The notes under the pieces were generated by a model, which worked only from the letters and a program-made list of their open reading frames with translations, was not told the origin of the DNA and did no database searches. From assembly GCA_029207755.1 (NCBI GenBank), contig JARCOQ010000009.1:32386914-32450913 (forward strand): DNA of 64,000 nt. Reading direction: 5' to 3'. Positions within the stretch are counted from its first letter, which is position 1; each line of letters opens with the position of its first letter. Origin of the DNA: Chamaea fasciata. Its lineage: Eukaryota; Chordata; Aves; Passeriformes; Sylviidae. Shown here in pieces: positions 1 to 12,155 of the stretch. The position numbers and the translations under genes were made by a program.

Positions 1-2
1 AC

Positions 3-18
3 TGTCCAATATTGGACA
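3..18. repeat. 16-bp perfect palindrome with divergent CCAAT boxes
   Basis: TGTCCAATATTGGACA equals its own reverse complement, placing CCAAT on both strands. Chance is a fair explanation for one copy, and nothing near it looks like a promoter. Confidence 0.8.
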
Positions 19-438
19 CGAGGACACATCCACTGGCTATAAAATACTGGCCTCATCTCCTTGGACTGATGTTCCCTCTTATATTTTACTCTTAACAGGT
101 TTACAGCCCTCTGAGGGACAGAGACCAAACTGTCCCTGATGTAAAATAGAAGGAATCCTGCCCAAATGAGGACATTTACTTTATTTGCATTTTAGCTCAT
201 TAACCAGGGCAAACCCCTGGCTCGCTGCCCCTGTGTGAGGCAAAACCAAGTTGATTTCCTTGTCGGTGCAGATTTTCAGAGCTCCAGGCTCATTCCTCGG
301 GACTTGAGCAATGTTCAAAACACAGCTGCAGGTGCCACCATCCCCATTCCCATCCCCGTTTCCAGGCGTGTCCATGCCATACCCTGGGGACACCAGGAGC
401 CCCTGGTGCCAGTGTGGATGGAGCTCAGTGGGGATGGA

Positions 439-488
439 GGTAATTATAGAGGGGTATAGATAATTATATGTGGGTAATTATAGAGGGG
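439..488. repeat. 16-bp direct repeat pair
   Basis: GGTAATTATAGAGGGG occurs at 439-454 and again at 473-488, with a related decayed copy (GGTATAGATAATTATATG) between. It is the remains of a small 34-bp-period tandem duplication. Confidence 0.7.
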
Positions 489-3184
489 AACCCCCACATT
501 ACTGAAATCCAGGCTTTTCAGCACATTCCTTGGCTACCTGGAAAAAGGGGATATGCAGGATGGTAAAGCTGAGGGACAGTGTGAAAGGATCCATTCGTTA
601 ACTGTGTGCAAAGTGATCCACAAAGGGAAAATAACCCAAATGCCACCAGTGACTGCTACCAGCACTCCAGAATGACATCCCGACATTCCGATGGACGGCC
701 TCTGGAAAGAACTAGCCCAGTGCCCAGGAACACCCAAAAACCAAGCCAAAAGGCTGTGAGGAATTACCAGTAAGGGAAGGGAGAGCACTACGATGCTGCA
801 GCACAAATCCACCACGCCCCTGTGTCTTGGATGCTGGGAGCAGTTTTAGTCTCCCCCTCTCAGAAGGGAGGGAACAGAGCTGGGAAGGCTTCGGGAAGGA
901 TGAGAGAACAGGAACGGCTCCTGTAGGAGGAGCTATTTAAGCCAGATCCGTCCGGTTGCCTGTGACAGGTCCTGCTATAAGAAATCAGAGTGTGGCAGAT
1001 GGCACCAACTTCAGCTGGGGACAGGTTCAGGTCGGGCAGGAGAAGGGTGCTCTTCTCAGCACACGCATTTCCCCTGCAGACTCTCCCGGTTTTGGGGATG
1101 TAAGGAGTTTTCGTGAGTTTAAAAGGGTGATGAAGGATTTAATGAATGAGGAATTCCTTCCAGGGTGCTGATGGCTCCCAAAATGACCCACTTCAAAAAA
1201 ATCCCTGAGCAGCAAAGCACCAGAAGCCGAGAGACCCCCCAGGTGAAATTTCCCTGCATGTTTTCCTTGCTCTTACACCTTTCCCCGGGTTTTTGGGCAG
1301 AGTTCAAGCCGGGATACCGGGCTCGGGGGATTTGCTACAATACAGACATTGTCACACTCTGCTGACACAGGAAATCAAAGAGACCTTCCCTTGTGAAGAC
1401 GGATGTGATGAGCAAGTGATTTCTGCCTTACATCCTCATTCAAGCTGAGCACCTGATGATGAAGGCCAGAGCTCAGAGACTGAGGGATGGAAAAATTCAA
1501 CTCCCCCAAACCATTCTGTTTCAGAACACCTGTGCCATCAGCTTTCTGAGTAAAACAGCTACACACAGGCTGGCTCAGGATCCAACCGCTGAGCAATACT
1601 GGCAGGATAAAAGCCAAGCCAACCAAAATGCTGAATAAGCAGAGAAACCTGTGCCACTTGCGACGTGTTCACAGCTTCTTTTGCCAGCAGAAAAAGGGTC
1701 CCAGGCTTCTGGGTGATTCACTTTGTGTCATCTGGCTCCACCTCAGAGGTGAGGGTTTCGGAATTACTCACAGCCCCGTGCTAACGGATCGGGTCGTGTG
1801 ACGCTGTTGAAGTTTACCTCGTAGCTTTGCACCCTTTGAACCTAAAGAGCTGCTGAGCAGATGACTTCAAAATGAGACCACCATGCTCTTTTTTTCCCCC
1901 AGTTTGAGTTTCATTGCAATGAGTCCTTGTTTCAGGCACGCTGGTTCACTCGTGGCTGATATTGATCAAAACTCAGCAAAACAATCTCAGTTGTTCACTG
2001 GGAAGAGACAAATGGGCTTTAATTATTGATGATACAGAGCTCTTAACCATTACCCAGGCATCACAAATTTATTTCCAAAATACCAGAGCCTGTCTTTTCT
2101 AATCCAGCTCACATCAGGAAGGAAGAGGTTTTGGTGCAGACTGCACGAGGGCCTGGGCATGGTCTGGCAGAGATGGAACAAGGTGGAGTGAGAGGGCTCA
2201 AGCATCTAAAAAGTACAACCCTCTTTTGACTCCGTGGATGCTTTTTCCTCCTGTCTGTCAATTTCTTCCCCAGGGAAACTAGAATCTGACACACGAGAAC
2301 AAAAGGGAAAAACCCCAAAGCCTTCCTTAAACCATATATCCAAAACTCTTGTAAATGGAAAGTTTGGAATCCAGAGAAAATTGGTTTTTTATGCTAGATA
2401 GGGCTATTTTTTAAGTCCCCAAGAGAATTCCTTTGCCCTTCTCTCATTAAAAAGCTACAGTGGACCGTGCACAGATGTGTTTTTAAAGGTGTAAAGAGTT
2501 GCCCAAGAAGTTGGAGGGATCAGAAGATACTGTTGTGAGGACTGTGGTGCCTCAGCCTGGCTGGGATGCAGCTGTAGGGGAAAATACGCACCTTGATCAG
2601 TGTAGATGGATTTAGGAGGTGCCTGCAGTGGTGAGGCCACCCTCAGCCTGTGCTTTCTCCTGAGCAGAGGCTTGGCTTATTTCCCCCCACTTCTCAACTC
2701 TATGGCCACCTTTGTTTTAGCCATGAAGCCTCCTTGGCCAAACGAATATTTTTATTAATACTCATCAGCAAAAATATAAACAGATACTGAGTTAGAACCA
2801 CAGGCTCAGCTCTGATTGTCTGACCTTTAGTTTCTATTGACAACAGCAAAGTAAACAATTTCTGTGGAGACTCAGTGCTGATTTCTGCCACAAATAAATG
2901 GGAACATGGGATGAACAGAGTGAGCTTTAAGTGATTAAACAGAGACCTGAAGCCACTGAAACTGGGAGCTGCCCTGGAAGTATTGATACTGGCAGAGCAA
3001 GGAGTGTCCCTTGCAAAATGCCACTCTTTGCTCATCCTGCAGGCAGGGACAGGTTGGATTTGGATGGATCTGCCCAGTGGATCAGCTGAAGTGGACTTGA
3101 GAAGGGTGTCTGCCCTCCTGACCAGTGCTCAGGGTGGGTTTTCAGAGCCACCAGCTCCCTTGAGGAGCGCGAATGGGCAGGGAA

Positions 3185-3695
3185 GTTCCTGTGCACAGTT
3201 CTGGTGTTCCAAGAAAAGAAGGACGTGGAGCTGTTGGAGCTGGCCCAGAGAAGGCACCAAGCTGCTGAGGGGACTGGAGCACCTCCCCTGTGGAGCCAGG
3301 ATGGGAGAGTTGGGGCTGTGAGAAGGTCGTGTGGAGACCTCACAGCTCCTTCCAGGGTCTCAAGGGCCTACAGAGAAGCTGGAGAGGGATTTCATCAGTA
3401 ACTGGAGTGGCAGGACCAAGGGGGAATGGCTTCCTACTTCCAGAGAGCAGGGATAGATGGGATATTGGGCAGGAATTGTTCCCTGTGAAGGTGTGAGGCC
3501 CTGGCACAGGGTGCCCAGAGCAGCTGTGTCTGCCCTTGGATCTCTGGAGGTGTCCAAGGCCAGGCTGGACTTTGGGGTTTGGAGCAGCCTGGGATAGTGG
3601 AAGGTGTCCCTGCCCATGGCAGGGGGGAGGAACTGGATGGTCTCTAAGCTCCCTTCCAACCCAAACTATTCCCTCCATCTGTAATTTTATGATTC
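3185..3695 (+). mobile_element. CR1-type LINE 3' end, 5'-truncated
   Basis: This matches the end of the avian CR1 non-LTR retrotransposon: GGACGTGGAGCTGTTGGAGC near the start, GGTGCCCAGAGCAGC, GTCCAAGGCCAGGCTGGAC, CCCTGCCCATGGCAGG, then CTTCCAACCCAAAC and a tail ending in a decayed ATTCTRTG-like unit (ATTTTATGATTC). The 5' truncation and lack of reverse transcriptase are usual for CR1 copies. Confidence 0.9.
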
Positions 3696-5645
3696 AAGCA
3701 GAGCAGGGAAGCAAAACCCCAGATCCCATTGCTTTATGGCCGGATAGGAAAACGTTGAAACCCAGAACACCGAAGAACCTGCCGTGAAGTAAAAGGTAAA
3801 AAGCCCTGGTTTTATCACAGCTGCTGCTCTCAGCAAAGAACAACAGGCACACTGAATGCTGTCCGGTCTGTGCTGGGGATGGCTGGGGCAGCAGGCAGCC
3901 CAGGGCCTGCAGTAGTCGGAGGGTTACGGTAGCCCCATGTGCCGCGCTGACCTTTCGGGAGCTGCGAACACGCCCTCCCTCCCATCCCTCCCCCACAGCC
4001 TGGGACAGCTGTAAACATCCCCATCATAAAGACACAATTGTAAGACCCTATTTATTTGCCATCAGGACCCGGGCTGGCACGGGCTTGGGTTGCCCGAGGG
4101 GCTGGGCGGGCAGAGCCCGTCTGTGCCCTCCTGCCACGACCCGGCCCGGGACCGCTGCATGCAACAAACGCCTCTGGGTCTGTCCCTGCGCCCCTCCGAG
4201 CAGAGCCTGGCGCCAGCGTCCCTGGGACGAATGAGAACAACAACCCAAATCCCTCCTCGCCTCTCACCAGCTCTTCCCATCCCTGCTGCTCCCCCGGGTG
4301 CAGGAGCCGAGGGTGGGGAGGGGGGCAGGAAGTTGCTGACGCGTGTGGTCGGATTTCGGTTTGAACGCCATCCAGAAAGGAGCACCAAATATTAGTAAAC
4401 AGATCAGGAAACATTTCCGTGTTTGGCAATAACTCCTCTTTTCCATGGCAGCCATCTCCAGTGGTTTTTCCACCAGGGGAAAAAGACCCCACTTGGTTGC
4501 TTTGCTCCAACTGGAGCAGCTCAGCTGCTGGACCCCGTTTCAGATCCTGCCCTTCAAACCCAGGTGCTCTGAGCAGGATTCTGATCTGGGCATGGCTCTG
4601 GGTCCTGCAGAGCAAAAGGGTGCACGCTCCCAGACATCCCAGGGGATTACAGGATCCTGCAGCCACGGCCAGCATCTCTGCCGCCATCCAGGCTGAAAAG
4701 GAAAGGATCAAGATGCTTGGCCTATATTGCTTTGGAAAAGAAGATTATGAAGCAGTTTCCTTGCCGTGTGTTGAAGAGGGAATTACTGCGTTCCGATGGG
4801 CTCCTTGGGGCAGGGACAAAAGTCCTGTCAAGTCCTGCTGCTACAAGCTGCAGTCGGTCCCGTTAGGAAAACGACGCAGGAATGAATCAAGGGCTGCATG
4901 AAATCCTAATCTTGCCATTTCTCAGCATCCTGGGATGAACCCGAGCTGCTCCTCTTCCAACGTGTGAGGGAAATGTCACAGTCCCTGATTCCAGAGGACT
5001 CAACTGCCCCAACCCCGTGTTTCTGTGCTCTTCGCTGTGACTTTCACTCAACAGTTTCAAATGTAAGGGCTTGGATAAAAAGCACGTGGTCATGGGCTGG
5101 TTTTGGAGAGGAGACCTCGTTTTTGGGCACAGCACCTCCCACTGCAGGTGTTGAGGGATGTTGATGTGGGATGGAGGTGCCACCAGCTCGAAGAAGAGGA
5201 ACTGAGAGGATGACGGGCAGAAGTGAAGCTTGTAAGGGGAAAATCATTTCAAATGAGACAATCCTGATCCACAGCCAACAGCAACCCTAAAAGCAAAGGA
5301 GGAAAAAGAAACAGAATTTGCCTTTTTTCATGTTGAACTCCATGAGACGGTGTGAGAAACCATCTGATCTAACACCTCGTGTGACCAAGTCACTGTGACT
5401 GCACGAATCATCCCACACAGACACCTGGTGCTGCTAAAGGTGACACCGTGACACCCACAGCTTGCCACGGACTTCGCCACTGGTTGTTTTCACTGATGCC
5501 ACCAGTGCTGCCTGCAATAATTAAAAAATGGCATGTCAATTTGGAAACCAGGGTCTCCAGGGAGATGCCACCACACCTTGTGCTCTCAGCGTTTCAGTCT
5601 CCTTCCTACACCTTTGTCCTGCTTTTTCTGGTTTGCAAAGATAAG
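3696..5645. other. Intergenic, CpG-rich patch at about 3,935-4,375
   Basis: GC-rich sequence with about 29 CpG in 440 bp by eye count, just above what avian bulk DNA shows. Open frames up to 219 aa here (4052-4711) are explained by high GC and resemble no known protein. No splice-bounded coding segment is recognised. Confidence 0.5.
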
Positions 5646-5895
5646 GGGAAACAGCCTCAAGCTGTGCCAGGGGAGGCTCAGCTTGGACAGCAGCAGGAAT
5701 TTCTGCATGGAAAGGGTGCTGAGGCCTTGGCAGGGGCTGCCCAGGGAGGTTTGGAGTGCCCATGGCTGGAGGTGTCCGAGGAAGGGCTGGAGGTGGCACT
5801 CAGTGCTCTGGGCTGGGGACAAGGTGGGCATTGGGCACAGCTGGGACTCAAAGGTCCTGGAGGGTTTTTCCAGCCTCGGGGGATTCTGGGATTCT
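5646..5895 (+). mobile_element. CR1-type LINE 3' end (second subfamily)
   Basis: The motif order fits a CR1 subfamily different from the 3.2-kb copy: a GCCAGGGGAGGCTCAGCTTGG start, AATTTCTGCATGGAAAGGGT, GGCTGCCCAGGGAGGTTTGG, CTGGAGGTGTCC, TTTTTCCAGCCTCGG, and a GGATTCTGGGATTCT tail. It is truncated at the 5' end. Confidence 0.85.
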
Positions 5896-6636
5896 CTAAA
5901 CACCAACTGAAAGCATCCCCAGGGGATTCCTCATGCAGCCTCCCGGCACAGCTGGGAAGTTAATGCCGGATTTCAGGGGCTTTGCTGGGAATGGGCCAGA
6001 GCTCAGTCGCGTGCTCAGCTCCTGCAGGGCTCTTCTCCAGCCCTCCCTTGCCCGGGGAAAGCACTGAATGTGCCGGGGCGTTCTAACGAGGTTTCCAAAT
6101 GGTTCCTACCCCTGTGCTCCGAGGCCAGGCTTCCAGAGCTGTGCCGAGGCGTGGATGGAGCCGGAATCCTTTCCTAGCCATGGCCAACTGGGAATAAGAG
6201 TTACTTCTTTATAGCAGATGTGTAGCTCAAAGTTCACCATAAGGGCACTCACATCGAGAGCACAGCGTGTATTGTTCTGCAAGAAGGCTCAGCTCAGCCT
6301 TTCAAAAGGCTCTGGAACAACTAATTTCATTATTCAAAGAATAAAGTGAGGCAGAGGGAGCCAAAATTAACCCTCTGGCCGCTCCCTGGAAGCAGGGATT
6401 TCTTTAGCACCCTGTGCTCACAGATGCAGGCAGAATATCTGCCTCACAGTGTCCCAGCTCTGTTTTTCTCACTAGTTTAGGAGCTGGATATCTTATTCCT
6501 CTCAGAATGACAACCTGGACCCAGGCCAGGCTGAGCACCCCTACATGAAGCCCTCTGTGTGTACGCTGCATCAGCAAATATGGCTGGGGATTTTCAACTC
6601 CACTTATGACCTTCAGGGAAAATCAGAAGCAAAATA

Positions 6637-6690
<54 letters not shown>

Positions 6691-7499
6691 AAAAAAAAGA
6701 TCGTTCTCTCACTGACCAAATCAAAAAGTAATACTTGCAGACAAGAAGAAGACAAGTCCCACAAGAAAAATTCGCCTCTTTTTAGGCAGATTTGAGCAAA
6801 GAAAAATACACTCCTCCAAATCATGTCCCCTCCTTGGCCAAGGCTCGCTTGACCGTGTGGCTGGGGCATGAACTGCTCCTGAAATTCTCCCTGCCCGACC
6901 AAATTCCTCTCTCTGGAGATGAGCTGCTCGCTCAGCATCAATCCTACCTGTGAGTTAAGTTCCATGGGAAAAGCCCAGGACACCCAAAGAAAATCCACCC
7001 TGGAGCAGCAGGTTGATAAAGGGTCGTTCAAGGACCAGGACCACGTGCAGATGGGTCCCTTTAATTTGCTGTTTCACTTCCCAGCTCCAGCACAAGGTGC
7101 AGGGGGTGGAATGAAGATGAGCTCTTTGATCTGGAGAAACAGCCAGGAACCATCTCCAGCCTCGTTTGGGGCAGAAAACTCAGTTTTCTCCCCAGCCCAG
7201 AGCTACTCAAAAACCCTTTGGCAAGGGCCAGGAGACCGGCTGGAGCTGTGATATGTGACGGGGATTATTTACACTTGCTCCCGTCCTGCTGTGCTTGCAG
7301 CTTGCGTTCCCAAGCCGGCCCCCAGGACTGCCTGTTAAATCAAAGGGAAGTGGGATTTGCACTACACAGGTGCGCTGAGTGAGGCAGCGAACCCCAAGTG
7401 ACCGGGACGCAGGGTGCCGATGATCCGGGGTTTGGACCAGACTCGCTCCAGCACTCCCTGTACAGAGCAACAGCCCGTGGCTATTGCAACAACACATCT
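5896..7499. other. Intergenic, no gene recognised
   Basis: Unique-looking sequence broken by one trinucleotide microsatellite. No interspersed repeat or recognisable coding segment was found. Confidence 0.5.
6638..6689. repeat. (ATT)n microsatellite, about 17 copies
   Basis: Uninterrupted ATT repeats followed by an A8 stretch. This is likely length-polymorphic. Confidence 0.98.
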
Positions 7500-8290
7500 G
7501 TGAGCAGTTCGAGAACAAAAATCCCTTTGTCCCGGCGTGTCCCCGAGGCTCCATCCCTCCCGTGCTGCGAACGGGAGCGGCGGCCGTGCCTCGCTAAGCT
7601 CCGAGGTGCTGAGCTGGGATTTTCTGCGCTCCAAAGAAGGTGGCGAGGGACAGTGGCTGATCCCCTCCTCTGCTGCCAGCTCATCCCCTTTCCCTGCGCT
7701 CTGGGCAAGGGAAGCAGCTGCCGGGACAGAGGCTGACCTATATTTCGGCGCTGACTGCCCGCCACGTTTTGCATATATATATATATATATAATTATTATT
7801 AATATCATTTTTATTTCACCCCGCCGCAGTCTGGGCTGAAAAAGGATGCTCAAACCCGGTGCGAGCACCGCTGCAATGTCCCGAGAGGAGCCCTCGGTGC
7901 TCGCAGCTTTGCTCCGCAGCCCGCGGCGTGCGCCATGGCCCCGCAGGGGAGATGCGAGCGGAGATAGCGCTGAGAAAGGAAGGATGTTCCGGGCCCGGCA
8001 CAGGTGAGGGAGGAGGTGCCGCCGGGCTCGGCTGGAGCCCTGTGCACAGCAGATAATGTCACGCCGAGCTGTGGGTGACCGCAGCGGCCCCGTGACCGGC
8101 TCGGCGGTCGGGTGGCAGGGGCACAGCGGAACGGGCTCGTTTTCCCACAGCAGCGCTCGGCTGGGGCGAGCCCGGGCTCTGTCTGCTCGCCCATTAAATC
8201 CCCGTCCCCCCGGATGCTGGGAGCAGTCGGGGACGAGGGTGTCAGCCGCACACACCTGGCTGGGTTTTCCCGTGGCGACGCTCAGCTGTT
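7500..8290. promoter_or_regulatory. CpG island, candidate promoter of an unidentified transcript
   Basis: By eye there are about 65-70 CpG in 790 bp at roughly 65% GC, giving an observed/expected ratio near 0.8. This is well above the surrounding DNA. Inside it are an (AT)9 tract with a TATA-like run, an ATG in good context (GCGCCATGG, 7935-7937) that opens only ten codons, and a consensus splice donor CACAG|GTGAGG with GT at 8004-8005. These fit a first exon on the plus strand, perhaps of a non-coding RNA, but no second exon is recognised. The island lies about 3 kb beyond the RNLS 3' end. The 344-aa minus-strand frame across it reads through the (AT)n tract and is not believable as a protein. 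Confidence 0.55.
7773..7790. repeat. (AT)9 dinucleotide tract
   Basis: Nine AT units followed by ATTATT-rich sequence, inside the CpG island. Confidence 0.95.
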
Positions 8291-9924
8291 GTGGGATGAA
8301 AATTGGGAAATCACGGGAATCACGAGGCTTTTTTCCAAGGGTCTCCACGGGTTTCATCAACCACAGCCTCCAAGGTGACAGCAACCTGCCCTGCACGCCC
8401 TTTACTCAACACGAAATCTCTCCACCGGGGTTGAGCCGTAACTCTCTCCCTGTTTCCATTTATTTACCTCCAGGGGAGAAATTTCGCACGGCTCTTCTCG
8501 AGAAGAAAGCCAGCCACTCTCCTTCCTCCTCCTCCTGGGCAAAGGGGCTGCATCAGCCCCGGCTGATCCCGGAGGTGCCACCTCAATGCGGGAATTAAGC
8601 ACAAATCCCAAGGAAGCTGCCAGGGAGGCGCTGCGGCGAGCCGGGCACAGCGGCGGCAGAAGGCTCCGGGATTTCAGGGCTTCAGCTCTGCCACACAAAG
8701 CGGCTTAGGCACGGCACAGCTGAGCCAGAGGCTGGATTAGAGGCAAAACCGGCTCTGGCCGCGGGGAAATCTCTGCACAGGGGCTCAAGGTGCTCGCCGG
8801 GCAGCTCAGAGAGCGCCCTGCGAGCTCCTGGTTCCAGCACAGCCTCCTCATGGCATGTCACCAGCCCCGTGGAATTCGCAGCCGAGCAAACGCTGCCCTC
8901 GCCCAGGCAGCCCTTGGTGCCAGGCTGGGGTTGGTGACCCAGACACGACTGCACGGTTTGGGTGGCAGCAGGGTCAGGTTCCTCCTCCTTTGCATTGACT
9001 CAAGGAGGAAACTCCTCTGCCAGTGTCACACCCCAGGCTGGTGCCGCTGCAGCAGCAGAGAGCTCCGCTTTGAGTCCGGGGCTGTGCCCTGCACAACGCT
9101 GCCCCTGCACCAAGCGGAAATGTGGTCACAGGGGGGCTTTCAGATGGGCAGCACCTCCCACCTGCAGCTGCCTTTAAAAAAAAAAAAGCCCCAAGTCTCC
9201 AAAACCAAATTAATCTCTTAATTTATTTATTTTCATATGCTTGCGCAAAACCACGGGCCAGGCCTCTGGAGACAGAAGACACTTGTCTGGTTGATTTCCT
9301 GGGATTTTCCCTGGATGGACGGGACTTCTGATTAACTGGCAGATCCATCCATTGTAGCCTTGTTCCCGTATTCCCTGAGCCCACCGTAAGAGCAGTGGCT
9401 GCACAGGTTGCCACGGGCCAGCCCTGCCAAGGGGATGTCCCCTGGTGGAAGTTACCACAGCTGGGAGCTGAAAGGCTTTGAGAACCCATGGCTTCCCTTG
9501 TGATGAGAAAGGCAAGAACATCTTGGTCTGGGAGCACTTCAGGCAGTGTCTCGGCTTGTGGCACAGCTGAGAGCAGACACAGCCACCCTCCTTGTCTGGG
9601 AACAAGGGGAGAGCGGCTGGAATGGACGATCTGCCAGTTCATCGAAAATCAGGGAAAATCCCAGGAAATCAACCAGACAAGTCTCTTCTGTTGCCACCCT
9701 TCTGGATACAGTGGCCTCTTTGAAACATCACCCTGTCACCCGCCTTGTGCTGGAATTCCACATCTCCCTGCTCCCAGCGTTCCCACTGCCTGAGCACATC
9801 CACAGGAACACATCCAGCAGCTTTTCCTCTCCACCTTAAAAAATCCCCAAACAGTTTTTATCCAAATCATCTCAGTCTGGAGGGATGCTGCGGAACAGAG
9901 GCGTTTTGGTAGACTGGCACAATA
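8291..9924. other. GC-rich intergenic shoulder of the CpG island
   Basis: CpG content falls off to about 8,720 (a last cluster is GCTGCGGCGAGCCGGGC near 8,630), then normal composition returns. An A11 run lies at about 9,177-9,187. No gene or interspersed repeat is recognised. Confidence 0.5.
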
Positions 9925-10090
9925 ATTTCAGGAGGAATTTCTGCATGGAAAGGGTGCTGAGGCCTTGGCAGGGGCTGCCCAGGGAGGGCTGGAGGTGGCA
10001 CTCAGCGCTCTGGTGACAAGGTGATCAGGCACAGCTTGGACTCGATGGTCTGGGAGGGCTTTTCCCACCTCCATGATTCTGGGATATGAG
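9925..10090 (+). mobile_element. CR1-type LINE 3' end with internal deletion
   Basis: Same subfamily as the 5.65-kb copy (GGAATTTCTGCATGGAAAGGG, CTTGGCAGGGGCTGCCCAGG). About 35 bp are missing after GCCCAGGGAGG. It ends with the usual CCATGATTCTGGGAT tail. Confidence 0.85.
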
Positions 10091-10704
10091 GAAGGAGCAA
10101 TTTGAGACTCAATGGGATTCAAAAAAGCTCCAAACTGAAAATCTCATGACTCAAAAACCACCTCTGAATCTGTAATTCAGGTACTTTGAGGCATCAGGGT
10201 GACCAAAGCTGAGAGATTGCTGGAAGGACAGAATCAGAGACATCTCCACTGGTCTGTCACTCTTGGAATTAGAGGCTGCTGCTGCTACAAAGCCCCTGAA
10301 AGAGCATCACAGCTCTTCAGAGAACAACCATCTGAGATGAACACCACAGTGTTGAGCCAAAGACGCCTCACATCCAGTTTTCTGACTACTTTTAAAATCA
10401 ACAAGTCTTAAATTCTTAGTGTCACTTAAAATACTCCACTAGAAATGGCCAAAGGCAGCAGAAAATCACAGTGGTCAGGTGCTGCAATACAGGATGTGAG
10501 GTTTAGGTGAAGTGCAGGAGTAAGATAAGGAAGATCAGAGGCTAAATTGTACTCCTCTACTCCTCTAATTGTACTCCTTTAAATTATGTCTGCTAAATTT
10601 TGTTATTTTTAGTGCTGTGGTGGAGAGGTACTAGACTTGTGACACATAACTGAAGAGGAAGGGCAAGTCAAAATCTCATTTAGAATAAATGAATTATTTG
10701 TTGG
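10091..10704. other. Intergenic, nothing recognised
   Basis: Moderately AT-rich sequence. It has a small degenerate repeat near 10,548-10,580 (TGTACTCCTCTACTCCTCTAA... with TGTACTCC returning). No coding or repeat signal is seen. Confidence 0.5.
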
Positions 10705-10925
10705 TAATTGCTGAGGCCATTCAGAGCCACCCCCCTGCCACAGGCAGGGACATCTACCATGTCCCAGGCTGCTCCAAACCCCAAAATACAACCTGGCCTG
10801 GGACACTTCCAGGGATCCAGGGGCAGCCACAGCTGCTCTGGGCACCCTGTGCCAGGGCCTGCACACCCTGCCAGGGAACAATTCCTTCCCAGCATCCCAT
10901 CTAGCCCTGACTCCTGGCACTGGGA
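10705..10925 (-). mobile_element. CR1-type LINE 3' end fragment
   Basis: Reverse complement of the CR1 3' region: CCATGTCCCAGGCTGCTCCA, GGGACACTTCCAGGGATCC, GGGCACCCTGTGCCAGGG, GGAACAATTCCTTCCC. It lacks the terminal tail. Confidence 0.9.
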
Positions 10926-11139
10926 AGACATTCCCCCTTCTCCTGTCACTAAGACAAGGAGTAAATAAGGAATTTCCAAGGAACAAACTCCGCAGCTTCA
11001 TGGATTTTGTGCTGCTTCAAGTCAGGCTTCTCTCCTTGACAAAATTTTCAAGGGCTGTAAAAGTATCAGGAGACCTGGAGCTCCGTGCCTCTGCCTAGAG
11101 CCAAGGAAAGTCTTACTCCAATCAAAGTAACCACTCTCA

Positions 11140-11283
11140 GCACAGATCCTGGAAAATTCAATTTAATTCCATCCCAATAATTATTCCAGCACACCGATGC
11201 ATCTTCCTTTCTTTGTTTTTTGCAAGATGATGTTGTTAAATTCAATCCATCACAGCAAAATTCGTAACAAATCTAGAGGAAGT
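11140..11283 (-). other. RNLS: Probable short RNLS 3' UTR
   Basis: Sequence directly after the RNLS stop codon on the minus strand. It is AT-rich and contains a candidate poly(A) signal about 120 nt after the stop. The 3' limit is a guess from the usual 10-30 nt spacing between signal and cleavage site. Without transcript data a longer UTR cannot be excluded. Confidence 0.45.
11162..11167 (-). terminator. RNLS: Candidate ATTAAA poly(A) signal for RNLS
   Basis: The plus strand reads TTTAAT, so the minus strand reads ATTAAA, the commonest variant of AATAAA. It lies about 117 nt after the stop codon. A G/T-containing stretch (GAGAGTGGTTACTTTGATTGG) follows about 30 nt on. It is supported by position only. 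Confidence 0.45.
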
Positions 11284-11499
<216 letters not shown>

Positions 11500-11550
11500 T
11501 TATTTACCTGAATTTCACACCAGAAAGATCTGTGATCCTGAGAAGCAAAT

Positions 11551-11683
11551 CACAGAACCACAGAATGGTTTGGGTTGGAAGGGACCTTAAAGCTCATCCT
11601 GTTCCACCCCCTGCCATGGGCACGGACACCTTCCACTATCCCAGGCTGCTCCAAGCCCTGTCCAGCCAGGCCTCCCACTCCAA
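11551..11683 (-). mobile_element. CR1-type LINE 3' end
   Basis: Begins with the reversed tail CACAGAACCACAGAATGG, then TTTGGGTTGGAAGGGACC and CCCCCTGCCATGGGCA, and stops after GTCCAGCCAGGC. It is the shortest complete-tail copy here. Confidence 0.9.
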
Positions 11684-11930
11684 AAGCTGGATCCAAACAT
11701 TAACCATCAAAGTACCATAGTAAAATACTTATTTCTGGGAGTTGAATAATTGGAGTAAAACTTTATTGTGCGTGGAAATTCGGAAACTTTACAGCCTGTT
11801 CTGTTTTATTCTCAGCCCATCTCAGCAGATATGACTTGTCTGACCCTGGTGCAGAGATCTAAAAAGGTGTCAGGGTGATCTCACACCACCAAAGTGGGGC
11901 GTGCACAGGAAAGGGAACCTCCTGTCTCTG

Positions 11931-12155
11931 GGATCACAGAATCCCAGGATCACCGAGGCTGGAAAAGCTCTCCCAGCCCATGGAGTCCCAGCTGTGCCCA
12001 ATGCCCACGTTGTCCCCAGCCCAGAGCACTGAGTGCCACCTCCAGCCCTTCCTTGGACACTTCCAGCCACGGGCACTCCAAACCTCCCTGGGCAGCCCCT
12101 GCCAAGGCCTCAGCACCCTATCCAGGAAAGAACTCCTCCTGCTGCCCAACCTGCT
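11931..12155 (-). mobile_element. CR1-type LINE 3' end (second subfamily)
   Basis: Reversed order of the 5.65-kb type: GGATCACAGAATCCCAGG tail, GGCTGGAAAAGCTCTCCCAG, GAGTGCCACCTCCAGCCC, CTCCCTGGGCAGCCCCTGCC, CAGGAAAGAACTCCTCCTGC. Confidence 0.9.

Larger units (their letters stand above)
1..3184. other. Intergenic flank, no gene recognised
   Basis: Single-copy-looking sequence with only short random open frames. Small structures seen are a 16-bp perfect palindrome at 3-18 (two CCAAT boxes back to back) and a 16-bp direct repeat GGTAATTATAGAGGGG at 439-454 and 473-488. No CR1, LTR, tRNA or recognisable peptide was found. Confidence 0.6.

Noticed and set aside
4052..4711. 219-aa minus-strand open frame and 160-aa plus-strand frame in the same place
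   Set aside because: Mutually overlapping frames in GC-rich DNA, no domain, no splice context.
7362..8396. 344-aa minus-strand open frame
   Set aside because: It lies on the CpG island, translates the (AT)n tract as an Ile/Tyr run, and resembles no protein. High GC explains the absence of stops.
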